A stretch of 64,000 bases of DNA from Actinostola sp. cb2023 (Eukaryota > Cnidaria > Anthozoa > Actiniaria > Actinostolidae). Below the pieces are notes generated by a model that saw only the letters and a program-made list of their open reading frames with translations, did no database searches and was not told the DNA's origin. Below are positions 1 to 58,016 of this stretch, one piece after another (positions within the stretch are counted from its first letter, which is position 1; the number at the start of each line of letters is the position of its first letter). Made by a program: the position numbers and the translations under genes. The stretch covers positions 62,001 to 126,000 of the forward strand of contig JAUJYZ010000290.1 of the NCBI GenBank assembly GCA_033675265.1, given 5' to 3'.

Positions 1-164
1 CAATTAGTCTGGAACAGAAAAACTGGAAAATTTCAGGGACTTTTCAAAGTAATTTCCAGTCCGCGCAATGAAAGGAGACTTCTCTTCTTCATTAGTGATT
101 TATAATTACTGCATACTGTGATAATGTATTGATATCAGCTCTTTATTGTACAAAAGTCATGACA

Positions 165-1560
165 TTTGGGTGGAGATGGGTTGTGACATTTGGGCAGGGG
201 GGGATATTATATTTGGGTGGGGAGGGGATATGATGTTTGGGTGGGGAGGGGATATGATGTTTGGGTGGGGAGGGGATATTATATTTGGTTGGGAGGGGAT
301 ATTATATTTGGGAGGGGATATGATATTTGGGTGGGGAGGGGATATGATATTTGGGTGGGGAGGGGATATGATCTTTGGGTGGGGAGGGGATATGATGTTT
401 GGGTGGGGAGGGGATATGATATTTGGGTGGGGAGGGGATATGATATTTGGGTGGAGATATGATATTTGGGTGGGGAGGGGATATGATATTTAGGTGGGGA
501 GGGGATATTATATTTGGGTGGGGAGGGGATGTTATATTTGGGAGGGCTTATGTTTGGGTGGGGAGGGGATATGATGTTTGGGTGAGGAGGGGATATGATG
601 TTTGGGTGGGGAGGGGATATATTTGGTTGGGGAGGGGATATTATATTTGGGAGGGGATATGATATTTGGGTGGAGATATATTTGGGTGGGGAGGGGATAT
701 GATATTTGGGTGGGGGGGGGATATTATATTTGGGTGGGGAGGGGATGTTATATGGGCATATGTTTGGGTGGGGAGGGGGATGTTTGGGTGGCGAGGGGAT
801 ATAATGTTTGGGTGAGGAGGGGATATGATGTTTGGGTGGGGAGGGGATATATGTTTGGGTGGGGAGGGGATATGATATTTGGGTGGGCAGGGAAAATGAT
901 ATTTGGGTGGGGAGGGGATATGATATTTGGGTGGGGAGGGGATATGATGTTTGGGTGGGGAGGGGATATGATGTTTGGGTGGGAGGGGATATGATGTTTG
1001 GGTGAGGAGGGGATATGATAGGGAGGGGATATATTTGGTTGGGGGGGGGGGAGGGATATGATATTTGGGTGGAGATATATTTGGGTGGGGAGGGGATATG
1101 ATATTTGGGTGGGGAGGGGATATTATTTGGGTGGGGAGGGGATGTTATATTTGGGTGGGCATATGTTTGGGTGGGGAGGGGATATGATGTTTGGGTGGCT
1201 AGGGGATATAATGTTTGGGTGAGGAGGGGATATGATGTTTGGGTGGGGAGGGGATATGATGTTTGGGTGGGGAGGGGATATGATATTTGGGTGGGCAGGG
1301 AAAATGATATTTGGGTGGGGAGGGGATATGATATTTGGGTGGGGAGGGGATATGATGTTTGGGTGGGGAGGGGATATGATGTTTGGGTGGGGATATGATA
1401 TTTGGGTGGGGAGGGGAAATGATGTTTGGGTGGGTAGGGGATACGATATTTGGGTGGGCAGGGGAAATGATGTTTGGGTAGGGAGAGGTTATAATATTTG
1501 GGTGGGATATGATATTTGGGTGGGGATATATAGGGTGGGGAGGTGATATGATAGTTGGGA
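165..1560. repeat. G-rich 24-bp minisatellite
   Basis: Tandem copies of a unit close to TTTGGGTGGGGAGGGG plus ATATGATG, 24 bp long, with many variant and shortened units. Because 24 is a multiple of three and the unit lacks stops in several frames, long artificial open frames run through it on both strands; they are not genes. Each unit has three runs of three to four G on the plus strand, so neighbouring units could form G-quadruplexes. Confidence 0.95.
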
Positions 1561-1696
1561 AATTTGAGGACGAGACTTGCCAACCATTGTAGTCGCAAAA
1601 GGTTATTTCGCGAGACTTAACGACATTCCGATAAACAGTCAATAATAAATAGTACAAAATAACAATAAATACCAAATCCTAACCCTAACCTAAACC

Positions 1697-2541
1697 TTAA
1701 GGGTGGACTAACATATTTCGTTACTATGCAACCGCGTTGCTATGGGGTTTTACATGTCTTCAATTCTTTAGCTTTGTTGAGGATTTTTTTCTGAAATTTT
1801 GATATTTTATAGCCTTGTTAAACATCCTACTTCTCTCTAGGGGTTTTAAATTTCGCTTTAGCAGAAATGAGCAAGCATACAATTTATGAATTGAAAGTCA
1901 TACAATTCGCGCATCTCCTGCTTGGGTACAACAGGAAAATCAAAACGTCTTTGCTGCATAATAATTTTTATGCCAAATGACAGAATAGAGAACTGTCTAA
2001 ACATTTTCGTAGGATTCTTTTCCGAAATCCATCAATTCAATGCTGAAAAAGAACGGTAAATTTAACAAGACTTCACTGCGCATGCGCAGATTCTCGTTTT
2101 CAAAAACCTTCAAAATTTTCGAGCACGTTCACTGAGGGTTATTTTTTTCTAACCTAGAATATCAACAACGACCTAGTCAACATTGCTGAGCATGCTTTTT
2201 AAAAACTGAAGACAATATGACAAGTTATGGAATTTAATCCCCTAAAAAAAGAATTCGAAAAACGTCCATAAAAAAATATATTTTCATTTAAATACCAAAT
2301 CCATGCTCAGTTGTCTGCTCCTTGTGTTGTAGAACAAGTGTATAATCATAGATTTACACTATCTTATAAATCCTTGGAAAAAAAGAGCGTTTTCTGTTTT
2401 GATGACGTCATTGTGACGTAATGCTTTGACAAAGCTTTCTCCCTTACAATCACTTCCTATAAGTCCCTTCTCTTCTCTTTGAATGTTACGATTTTTTTGA
2501 GGTTTCAAATTTTCCTAATAAATATGTTAGTCCACCCTTAA
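1697..2541. mobile_element. TTAA-flanked non-autonomous DNA transposon
   Basis: The element begins TTAA then GGGTGGACTAACATATTT (1701-1718) and ends with the exact reverse complement of those 18 bases (2520-2537) followed by TTAA. A TTAA duplication with GGG/CCC ends is typical of piggyBac-like elements; Kolobok elements also use TTAA. No transposase frame is present, so the 837-bp body would need a helper. A second, imperfect inverted repeat lies outside it (about 1598-1635 and 2583-2622, sharing atttcgcgaga and acgacatt), so this element may sit inside an older one. Confidence 0.8.
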
Positions 2542-2876
2542 AGCTAAATTTGTTTCCAAATTATTGAATTAAAATTACGATAAATTATCTGAATGTCGTT
2601 CTGATTCTCGCGAAATAGCCTTTCCACGCGACCACGCGGGTATCATGTTAATTAGTGAAGTTTAACACTCTAGAGATATCTTTGTTTGCTTGCTTTGAAA
2701 ATCAAGAATACCACAAAGCAACACAAAAAAGACAATTTTGGTTCCTCAGTCTAACGAAGTCTGCAAGAACAGTGTTTCTTTTGACAGCATTTATAGTCTG
2801 GAACAGAAAAACGGTTACTGCATACTGCATACTGCGATAATGTATTGATATCAGCTCATTTTTGTACAAAAATCAT

Positions 2877-3929
2877 GAGTTTATTTTCTGTTAAATTAAG
2901 TTTTGAAAAAGAAGACAGTGAGACTACGAATATTGCACAAGTAGGAAGAGATCAGCGTGGATTTCAATCCATTGCAGTCGAACCCCATCTTGGAACCCTT
3001 AAATGAAATGAAAATGACAAGGAGTGTAAAGAACTCAGAAAATTTCTGAGTTCCAGATGGGATTTGAATCCATGACCTTCCGTATTCTAGTCGGATGCTG
3101 TACCACTGAGAACAGTCTAATGGTTAGCTATGGTCATAGTTCTCTACCAACTTTAGGATAACCCAGACAGCCTGGAGTCAGAGATATAGATCCGGCTGCA
3201 TCAAGCGACCTTGACCGATCTTAAAAATACATAAAATTGAACTTAGTCTGACTCTCGCATTCAGGAGTAGCTTGTTTTGTTATTCTAATTCTTCCTTTTG
3301 TTTTGTATCTTGGAAGTGAATTTCAAGTAATTTTAAGATGGGTCAATTGCACAATGTTTTCAGTTCAGCAAAATATCAACATTTTCCAAGTCTCTCTCTC
3401 TCTTTGTTTAATATTGTTGAGGCCTGGGACTTGCTATATTCCCTCTCTACTTGACACGACCCAATTCCTTATTTTACAATTTCAGCGCTTTTTATTTCAC
3501 CCAAATACTGGTCGAAACAGATCTCAATGAAACTAGATGTGATATTTGGTTAGACTGAACTCAACCATGACAACTGAGATAAGACATTTTGAATGTTACA
3601 TTTAAATGATAGAGCAGATTTCGTATGACTGACAGTTTTTTAACAGACAGTCATACGAAATCTGCACCAATGGCTGTAAGCCCTACAAGAACTGTGTCTG
3701 ATCCTCTTGTCCTCTCTGGCGATTACTTCAGTAATTTCCATTAGGAATTATGCATGCACCACTTACTTCATGGTATCAAGAGTACTAGCTTGGTTTCCAG
3801 AGGTTTCCTACTCAATGGAAATAGTCTTTAAAGTGCAGTTATATTGAGACAAGAAAGACTGGGGGCACCAGGGTACCCAGGGGTTCTACTGTAGCACTAT
3901 GTATAAGAGAAATGAATGACGTAGAGTGC
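2877..3929. other. Intergenic stretch with SINE head and hairpin
   Basis: No gene is seen. At 3049-3112 the minus strand reads like a tRNA head with A-box-like and B-box-like segments (tggattcaaatcccatc), so it is probably a tRNA-derived SINE remnant. At 3614-3665 an almost perfect hairpin pairs gcagatttcgtatgactg with its reverse complement around a T-rich loop. The remainder is unremarkable AT-rich sequence. Confidence 0.55.
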
Positions 3930-4053
3930 AAACCATATCATATGTCCGTGAAATAGTACTATTACTAAATAGTACTAAATAGTGTTATCTCTATTGTTTC
4001 ATCAGTGCTATTTAGTACTAATTAGTTAGTATTGTTTCACGGACATATGGTTT
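3930..4053. mobile_element. Short fold-back element (MITE-like)
   Basis: The ends aaaccatat(ca)tatgtccgtgaa and ttcacggacatatggttt are inverted, and the interior is rich in actaaatagtacta motifs that also pair. Related fragments of the interior are visible near 29000-29090 and 41040-41100, so this is probably a dispersed family. It lies about 290 bp beyond the stop codon of WDR33. Confidence 0.65.
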
Positions 4054-4340
4054 GTATTCTAATGCTATGATCACTACACTTTGTCCTAGTGCACTCTTCC
4101 ACTCATACAATTATTTTTACTGTGTACATTAAAGCGAATGGCAGATCTTGAGCATCTAGGAATAGTATAAGCTATATATAATATATATATATATAAATCT
4201 TTACGTTCCCCTACGTGTTCTTTGGATTTCCACTTCGAGTTACGCATACAGTACATCGGTTAGAAAACGGAACACTCGAGTATGAAGATGTCGCAAAGTT
4301 TTGACTGATTACAATAGTGTATTGTGTCAGCAAACTTTTG

Positions 4341-15941
<11,601 letters not shown>

Positions 15942-16410
15942 CTTTTGTCTGTTTTGTTTAGCTTAGTGGTTTAGATATTACATAACTATATAAGGGGGGA
16001 CAAAGCTCTTCGTAAAGCGGCGATATAACTAGGAGAAAACACGATTGTCGTTCATGACATTCCTCTCGCCCGCCATCTTGGTTTTTGAGCATGTGTGTTT
16101 GAGGTCACGTGATCGTTTTTGAATCTGACCGCTGACCAATATTTACTTTTATATCGCTAAAAATAAATTAGAAACAAAATGTTTATATCTATGAAAAAAA
16201 ACATGAAAGTTAGACAACTCAAGTATTTTGAATGAAACAAAGAAACATTTCCCTTTATAGCATAGAAAATAGTAAGTTATCTGATACATACATAAACATT
16301 TACGATCGATGATTACGATCGATAGACCACATGCAGGAAGCCCAACACTATAAATATATAAGTAAAGCGTCGAAGTGGGATCCCTGTGGTAGTTCTGGAG
16401 GAAAACAAAG
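15942..16410. promoter_or_regulatory. Shared head-to-head promoter of WDR33 and EXOC8
   Basis: Only 469 bp separate the two divergent start codons, so both promoters and 5' leaders must fit here. No TATA box is obvious at either start. A CGCCATCTTG element (16071-16080) matches the YY1 consensus, and an AAGATGGCG match overlaps the EXOC8 start codon. TCACGTGA (16105-16112) is a palindromic bHLH-type E-box. These are motif matches only; shared regulation is inference. Confidence 0.7.
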
Positions 16411-50189
<33,779 letters not shown>

Positions 50190-50259
50190 TTATCGGGTAA
50201 AATAACCAAAGCTTATTAGACTACAAACAAAATTAAGAAAACAGCGAGAGAAAGGATTG

Positions 50260-50265
50260 AATAAA
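50260..50265 (+). terminator. EXOC8 polyadenylation signal
   Basis: AATAAA 71 bp after the stop codon, followed by T-rich sequence (gaggtttttatttctgg). Suitable position and context; cleavage has not been shown. Confidence 0.65.
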
Positions 50266-50672
50266 TAACAGAATTGAGGTTTTTATTTCTGGTACGAAAA
50301 CCTGTTTGTCATAGAATACCATAGTTGATCTCTGTTTGAAAGAAATGTGCGCTCCTCCCTTACACGAAGTAATGCCCCATCAATATGTAAACTAGCTAGT
50401 CCCTTGATTTGGAGCATCAAGACCTGTATTGTTCAGAAGATATGAAAGAAACCCCCAAATATACAAATAAAATGGCAACGAGAGACCTAAGAACCCTGTT
50501 AGGAAGGAATATGTAATATATATTATTATTATTAACTTTTTGCATATCTCGTCTATCTGAGCAAATCACGTTTTGAGCTTCAAATCACTTCAAAACTTCA
50601 AACAAACTTGCAATAACATGTTCTTAGCTAGTATCCTACGCTGGACTGGATTGTAGTAAAAAAGATAGAGTC

Positions 50673-50874
50673 GTTTTCGTATGAGTGGGAAGTAGTTACG
50701 GTACGGTTCGTGCCGTGCAGTGACCGTGCCGTGACCGTGCCGTGACCGTGCCATGTGCAAGCATTCGGATTGGTTGAGCAATGATTTCACGCGATGTGAT
50801 TGGTTGAATAGCATGTCTTCGATTCCGTACCGTGACCGTAACTCCGTGTCGTAGGTTTCCCACTCATACGAAAC
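50673..50874. mobile_element. Fold-back MITE with an internal 11-bp repeat
   Basis: Ends gttttcgtatgagtggga and tcccactcatacgaaac are inverted. The centre holds four copies of cgtgaccgtgc-like words and their inverted partners. Confidence 0.8.
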
Positions 50875-51289
50875 CGGCCCTATCCTATGGTAACGGAAGG
50901 GAAGAGGAAGGCCTGGAACGAACTACTGTAATGAGAGAAGAAAAAGCCTCTCCCTCGTTCTCCCTCTCCCCCTCTTTCCTAGCCACAGGAAGCCCGAATG
51001 GAGGAAGCTACAATTGTAGTTCTTAGAAAGTATACCAAGGTTTTAGACACATAGAGTAATTTTATATCAAAATAAATCATTTTGTCACGTGATCACGAAA
51101 GTCCTCAATAAAGGTCTTTTGAAAAGTTTTTCGCATCTGCACGTGTCATTCCAAAAATATTTAAAAGTTACATTAAAAAACTAGCTGTAGCAAAACGTTA
51201 GATGAATGCTGCCCAAATGGACTGTGTTTTTTTTTGTAGGCGGTAGTCATAGTCTCATAATTGAGATTTGTTTTCCCTCGCTCATCATC

Positions 51290-51565
51290 GTAATCGTCAT
51301 ATCGTAATCATGTGATCATGTGATTTTCATGTTGTGATTTTCATGTTGTGATCATGTGATTTTCATGTGGTGATCATGTGATTATCACGCGATCATGTGA
51401 TTTTCATGTGGTGATCATGTGATTATCATGCGATCATGTGATTTTCATGTGGTGATCATTTGACTATCATGTGATCATGTGATTTTCATGTGGTGATCAT
51501 ATGATTATGATGTCGTGATCATGTGATTCTCGTGTGGTGATCATGTGGTGATCATGTGATTGTTT
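51290..51565. repeat. ATCATGTG tandem repeat
   Basis: Alternating units of about 22 and 19 bp (atcatgtgattttcatgtgg type and atcatgtgattatcatgcg type), giving a repeat of about 41 bp at higher order. It ends about 70 bp beyond the GT31 stop codon. Confidence 0.85.
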
Positions 51566-51568
51566 ATT
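51563..51568 (-). terminator. Polyadenylation signal of the GT31 gene
   Basis: TTTATT on the plus strand, that is AATAAA on the minus strand, 66 bp after the stop codon at 51634. Confidence 0.55.
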
Positions 51569-51633
51569 ATGTGGTTCTCGTGGTGAGAACCTCAACAGTT
51601 TTCAAAATCGCCAATGATCATTTGGTGCCGTTT

Positions 51634-54600
51634 TTACATACTGTTCCTCCCCAAGTACATTTTGTAGACGGTATTCCATGTGGGATTTTCAGAACAAGGC
51701 TTTGGCTCCCATGTATAAGGAGGACCGCCCATTTTCGTCCAATCAAAATAAGTCCCAAGCTTACACACCTCCTCAAACGGTTGAATCGAAGGCACCCAGT
51801 GTTCAGTTTGCTCATTTTTCACCGCAATATCCCAGTAGATTAGATGTTCATGGAGATAGCTCCCGTGCAAGCTAAGATACATGCTACAAATGTCTTTGGA
51901 TGCTCTGAACTGAGCGTTATGCGCAGTGACTTCGTGAATCACTCGGGGATCGTGAAATCGTGTGACATCCGTGCGATTGTTCATCCATATCGCTACGGTT
52001 TGGTCTCCAAATGGATGGCAAAGCAGTGTGTCTTTCTTGTGGACAAACTCTTTGACCAGGTCCGAGGAGAGTATTAAGAAACCTTCGTCCATACGAACTT
52101 GTCCCTCTGTGTAGCAGTGTACGTGGCCCCAATACAACCTGGTAAAATAAACCAGAATAACTGATGGTTATAGAATGTACACTTACTCGTTATTAACGAA
52201 ACTATACACGAAAACACTGACTACAAGCGTGGAACCTCTGCTTAGTTAAGAGCATGCGTGACGACCCTTTTTCCACCATGAAAACAGGCCTAACAAGGAC
52301 AAGCGCTAGCACAAGAACAACAAGCAATATTTTCCCGGTTTTGTGCTTGCATCGGACCCGTTTTCACTATTTGACCCGCAAGACCTAAGTTCAATGACCG
52401 AAGTTCTTATAATTATGCTTGCGTCGAGCGACGCGCCGAGCCCGTTTTCATATGACGCCGTAAGTTCTTATATATGCTTGCGCTTATACGATTTGCTCAT
52501 AGAAAAAAACTGGCTTTTCTTAATAATAATAATAATTAATTTTTCTTATTTTTAACATTCCTCAGCCGTAATGGACGCACCTCCGTCAAGGAAACCTATA
52601 TAGCTAGATTGTGAGACGGCATGTTTTATTTGTTTAGGTGTTTTCCATTGTTCTTTCTATAAAAAAAACACTTATTGTTCATATGGAAAAAAGTGTTACA
52701 AGCGACGATTTGTATTAGGCGGCCGACGTGCACCAGATTTAGCACACATGAGCATATGGGTATTTTGTCTGCGCATGCGCCAACACAGCATTGACCAGTG
52801 ACGTCTGAACCATTTTTCAGCTCGATAGCTCATTTTAAGGATATTTTGTAGGAGATCTACGCGTTTCTAAAGTTTAAACGTCATGAAAATTTACTCATTT
52901 TGAAAGACGATAAACACTTCTTCCTCTGGGTATATCTTTGGCCGCTGTTATTTCTTTTGATGGCGAGATATTTGACATTGAAATGCGACTGTGGTGTTTG
53001 GAGTTGGATGTTCAGCGTTAATTATTTCTACAACCAAGTATTCTACAGCACTGGGATTAACGCTTGGTAATTGTGATGAAAGTAAACTTTTAGAATTTTA
53101 ATGAAATGGTCTTTCAGATGGACGCGATTTCGAGCTATAGTTCGGTGAATATGTAGAAGTGTTCAATTTAGGTCGAACTTTAACGAGATATTCCTTGAAA
53201 TTTTTACCGACCCCCAAGTTGGAGATAATTACCACAGCATTCATTCCTTTATATAATTTCAGTTTTTATAGAGAATGGGGCTTCAAAAAATGAATAGCTG
53301 TCAGATTTAATAGATTCTTCTCACCCTATACTCGGTGTAATGGCGGAATTGATGTTTTGTGTTACTTCTCGAAGCCATGGTTCTATCATATCTTCGTCTA
53401 TTTCCTTATTCTAAGTCTTTGAAAGTACAAATGAGAGAACAGACTTTGCAGAAAAATTAGTTGTTAAGAAAATTAAAACTTGTTTCCACTGTTTTGCATT
53501 GCAATATTTTTGCTTACCATTTACGGGACTCGCGACGAGCAGAAATGTGGACTCCAAGCATTCAAGTCAAATTATCTTTCGATTTCTACCGACCCCCAAG
53601 CTGCTTAATGTTACGGAGGCGAAGATTATTCAATAGTCATTCCATTTATCACAATAAATGACTTTCAAAAAATGCATAGCTCCTGCATTGAATGTTCAAA
53701 GTGCATGTATACGGCGAAGACGGCAGCCATTGTCAGTTTAGCTTGTCATGTCTGGACCTCCCTCACCTTGCAATATGCAACTCATAATGCATCGTAAATA
53801 CTGGTTATGACAACTGCAGCATGCCTTCAGCATTGATAAAATAGAATCCATCATTTTAGAGTTGCATATATTCATATAGACAAGTTACTAAATAAATATA
53901 TGAGATAGAACTTCGCCATCTTGTTTGTTATTCCTGGTATTTAAATTAGCGCGGGATAGCGCGGGATATATGCGCGTGTCAGAGGGTCTTTGTGTTCATG
54001 TTGGCATTTCACGCATGCGCAGACAAAATGCCTATGTGCTGCACACGTAGATACCAATATACTAATGATCCTTAACTTACGATGTTGGAGTTTAAGTGAT
54101 CACGTGACCAGTAAAGCGGAATAATGGCTCCAAAATTATTTTGTGTATTTTGCAAATGCGGAATTTTCCCCAAAGTTACCCATATTAATGTGGTCAAAAA
54201 TAATGCAGGTAAACTGATGTTTGGCGAAGTTTCGTTGAGTTGTGATAAATTGTTTGGCTGCAATCGTTAAATGAATATTTGACCAATATCAACAACAAAC
54301 ATGCAAGGCCTTTGAAAAAATATAAGCGAGACACCTATTTCAATAAAAGTTGTCGAGGACATCATAGGACAACATAGGTTGTACGTCGTTCCAAGACCGA
54401 ACTGCATTATGCTAACATATGGAATAGACAAAAGGTATGAAAGCCTGTATGATATCGTGCTTTCCATTTCTGCATGCCAAGACAAATTTTGAATCGAATT
54501 TTTTTAACATGCCATTCAAGCTGTTACCATAATGCAGTTCGGTCTTGGAACGACGTATAAAATATTGCCTATGAACTGATGTCCTCGACAACCTTTCTGA

Positions 54601-57556
54601 AATTACCTGCGATGTGCGTGCACAACCATATTTGGATGTTACTATGGCAACTGGTGACGTAATGATAATAATAACAACTTTATTTAAGTGTCAAAGTGTT
54701 CTAGCAGAGCACAAGTCCTCCACTAATCGGGGACACTTAGTAGTATACAGGTCAGGCCACACACGCCGGGAACTTCGTGCTCTACTCTTAGTCGAACAGT
54801 GGTGTGGGTTCTTTTACGTCCCTCCGTTGCAATGTAATGTAGAGTGTGGAGATACGGGACCGCCATTTTACGTGGTCATCCGAGCCACGCTATTATTATT
54901 ATTAAGGTCTAACCATATCTACGTACCTAATGACGACACTCGACGCATGCTCAAACGGAAAAGTGCCGAGTCCGGGCAGAGGTTTCCTTCGAACTACAAA
55001 TACAGCAAGGTAAAAGCCAAAACAAAAATCCGTTCAGCAAAAGTAAAAGACTCAGTATATGAAAAGTAACCTCTGTTCACAGGGTATTCTGAAATAGATG
55101 TATACGCGATGTTGAAATAAATATCCTCTTAATTTGAGAATAACCTACACTGAATCGAGGCTAACCCTGAGTCAATACGTCTTGTGTGTACAGTATCTGC
55201 AAACTAGAAAAGCGTCACAATTTCAAATATAGAATCTTTCAATTTCAGGATTTGGAGAAAGCCGCCCCTGCTGTTAATATTTAAGATTAAAAGCTTATTA
55301 TAAATAGCACCGACCATCCGTACGTTTGTCAGAAAGAAAACTATAACAAATATCTATAAGTACCAATGAAATTTCCTGGAATAAGCATCGCCCTCATCGC
55401 AAAATTGAAAATAACCATTCTCAGGGCCCCTACAGATATTCGATGAAGTGCGGTATGTAAAATAATAGTCGGAAAAACCGACGAAGTGAAATAAGGTTGT
55501 GATAGTGTCCACTAGTCTTCATATTCCAAGGTTTTCAAGGGTTTATAAAATAACGCTATGATACATTGGTCAATACAGTCATTTGCAAAAATTCTGGCCG
55601 CCACGGTCAATATATCAATATATCGGGTGCATCACTAATACTATTAAATGAAGCAAAATTGACAAACAACAAACGTAAGACTAAAATAAACATTATACTA
55701 AATATTTCTACCAACTTTGCTGCGTTAACCTGCTATTAGGGGAATTTTCGATTATTTAATTACCCATAATGCACCCGATATATTGATATATCGTAGCGGC
55801 CAGAATTTTTGCAATTGACTGTATATGGTGAAGTTGTTGCCATTCGATCGTTTATTTTGTGGTTTTTATGATTTTACTGGTAGCAAACAAAATGGAGCCA
55901 CCTGCACTTTGTTTGAATTGAAAAGAAACCCCACAAGGGCCATTTTGCCCCTCGAACTAACTTAATTGTTCTCGTTATATATTTAACTTACCAATATATA
56001 TATATATCGAGATATAAGTTTCGAGGCGGCCGATCTACACGATTCTTTTATTGTTGTTGTTGATTTGAAAATAATGTTTTGTTTTCTACAGCAAAGAAAA
56101 CGGTGTTCTTTCTTTGGTTCGAGAGCATTTTTGAAAAGCTGCGCAAACGATGTCATTTACTTTTGGGTGGAAAGATGTTATACTATCTGCGTTTAAATCA
56201 ATGAGTGGAGTGCAATTAGGTCTGAAAGCACTGCCGCGAGCCAATCAGATTGCAGTGATTTCAAAATGGGTTAAAACAAAGAGTCGTCTAATTTGAAAAC
56301 GTCATAATCTTTGCACGAATTCAAATTCACTTTGTTGATTTGGCCCCTGTTAAGGATAGCAGTACTAAGCGTTCAATCTTTATCCAGTGGATAAGTTGAT
56401 GTTTTTATCCAATAATTTATCCACTGGATAAGGATTAATAGATATGTACACTTTGAACTACAAGTTAAGATTGATTACACGCATGAAGGCATCCTGTTTA
56501 TAGCTCGATGTCATCAAGTAGAATAATTCTTTACAAACAAGTTATTATAAATGTTTTGAAAGGCGCATCACAGGAATGGTCGATCACTGACCATGCATGC
56601 ATCCGTTTCATAACAAACACCAAGCTAATATAAAGCAATTTTCTAAAACACATTTTGACGACCATTTTGGCCTTTTTCTAGATCTAAAGAATAATCTTAC
56701 AAGAGAAATTGTGTGTTTTCATGATCATATCAGTTTATGCGACTAACTAGCTGAATTCGAAAGGCAGAGAACTGTGCTGGTTACGCCATGTACAGTTTCA
56801 TCTATCCACAATCTAATTGCTTTTGCAACGCGTTTTCTTGACCCACAGAAACTTCTTCTGCTGGAATGTGTGTTCACTTCACTTCATTTCAATACCACAA
56901 GAAATACACAAAATATGATAACACACATAAAAAGCATTCTATGGAAAATATAAAACTTAAAAATACAAAACATAATAATGATACTACTGATACTGTACTT
57001 ACTTAGGGACGTGCATTCTATGCGGTAACTCAGCCAACAATTTCCTCAGGCACAAAAAATAATCGTCATCCATTCTCAAAAAGAAGTCAAACTCATAATT
57101 CTCCACCGACCATTCAAGAAGCCATAACATTCGACGCCCAAAGTTAATTCCACCAGGGATGGACATGAATTCTAGATCACCGTGTTTGAGACTTTCGTCA
57201 GTCAGAGCCCGCTTTTCTTGGGGAGGCATGTCCGAAAGTCTGTCAGTGAAAAAACGGCAAAGTACATCTTTGTTTTTGCAATCATTCATCCAAGTCAACC
57301 GAATCCCTTTGCGTCGATCCATTCGTTTAGGCGCTGTTAGTATTGCTACGATCAGCTTAACATGTTTCATTTGACGAACTGGGATGTCTGTATTTGTATT
57401 TGTAGTCGTTGGCTCTTGGTTTTGCGTTACTGGTTTAACTAACAGCCACGGATACCCATTTCTATTCCAATTATATGTAAGAGAAACGAGTATGAAAATG
57501 GTTTGTATTATAGTTGATAGGACAAATACGGTCAAAATGAGTTTGCCCATCAGCAT
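51634..57556 (-). CDS. GT31 beta-1,3-galactosyltransferase-like enzyme
   Basis: Two coding exons: 57556-57003 and 52138-51634, joined by a 4.9-kb GT-AG intron in phase 2 (join ...HVPK-LYWGHVHC); 352 residues. The first ATG is at 57556, with an in-frame stop upstream and no earlier ATG. Residues 5-28 form a single hydrophobic signal anchor, giving a type II Golgi protein. The family signatures are RRKGIRLTW (81-89), the DDD metal/UDP-sugar motif at 163-165 (FFLRMDDDYFLCL), and YWG followed by EGFLILSSDLV. GT31 enzymes add galactose or GlcNAc in beta-1,3 linkage to glycoproteins, glycolipids or proteoglycan linkers. It resembles B3GALT6-type members by eye, but acceptor and exact sugar cannot be told. 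The intron carries MITEs and a dispersed repeat. The gene is convergent with EXOC8. Confidence 0.9.
53838..54041 (-). repeat. Dispersed 200-bp repeat, copy 2
   Basis: Inverted relative to copy 1 at 29846-30045 and closely similar over its whole length. It lies in the intron of the GT31 gene. Confidence 0.75.
54331..54609. mobile_element. ACACCTATTTCAA fold-back, copy 1
   Basis: The left end acacctatttcaataaaagt, followed by tgtcgaggacatca and ttccaagaccgaactgca, pairs with gcagttcggtcttggaacga and gatgtcctcgaca on the right; the outermost right bases have decayed. The same arms occur at 61625-61934. Confidence 0.75.
54650..54980. repeat. Probable interspersed repeat
   Basis: An (ATA)n start, then a segment with gtgtgggttcttttacgtcc, a word I associate with dispersed repeats in invertebrate genomes. 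The 151-residue frame across it has no recognised domain. Family not assigned. Confidence 0.3.
55574..55823. mobile_element. TA-flanked MITE, TACAGTCATTTGC family, copy 2
   Basis: 250 bp with ends TACAGTCATTTGCAAAAATT and, on the right, the reverse complement of TACAGTCAATTGCAAAAATT. The internal cgatatattgatatatcg blocks match copy 1 at 17083-17399. GT31 intron. Confidence 0.85.
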
Positions 57557-58015
57557 TGGAATCAATAGCCGGCCAATCGACCCTGATCGATGGTGACTTT
57601 CTTCCTGACACCAAGTAATGTTGGTTCATTCCAAATTATCTCTTTTTATAACTGTCATGTTAATTAACGACTATCTGTCTTTTAGTGAAGAAAATCCAGC
57701 GGGTTTCTACTGGTTGTTTGTGCTTGTCGATGTGACTGGTGGCATTCTGGCCATTGTGTTCGTTTGTTTTAATTCAACGTCCGTCAGTTTTGTTACCTGC
57801 TTTGCTTTTGTACCTTTCATCTTGTAAAAAAAGAAGACCAACAGCTCTTGGCCTTTGATCTCTCATGCATGCATTGACTATTTGAGCTGTTTTAGAATGT
57901 GGACCATTAAAATGCATATGTATCAAGTCAGTTTTCAAATGGCTTAGAGACTTTCTTAGGCCGGACAGATCGGTTTATCCACTGATTATAATGACGTAAC
58001 GCATCAGTTAGTCTG

Positions 58016-58016
58016 G

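Larger units (their letters stand above)
6..2876. repeat. Direct repeat flanking the minisatellite region
   Basis: A stretch at about 6-160 (tagtctggaacagaaaaac, then the part ending in ttgtacaaaagtcatga) recurs at about 2787-2876 in the same orientation. The left copy has about 80 extra bases in its middle. The 2.6 kb between the copies contains the minisatellite and a TTAA-flanked element. The cause is not clear: it may be an old duplication or the ends of a larger insertion. Confidence 0.6.

Noticed and set aside
146..1675. Long open frames on both strands (FGWGGDMM-type and PPKYHIPSP-type proteins)
   Set aside because: They are translations of a 24-bp tandem repeat lacking stops, with no start context, domain or flanking splice structure.
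3049..3112. tRNA gene
   Set aside because: A- and B-box-like words exist, but no complete cloverleaf or acceptor stem could be folded; better read as a SINE head. The same applies to 22031-22110, 27600-27670 and 47818-47878.
54614..55069. 151-residue plus-strand ORF
   Set aside because: It starts in a decayed fold-back and crosses an (ATA)n-linked repeat; no domain or splice context.
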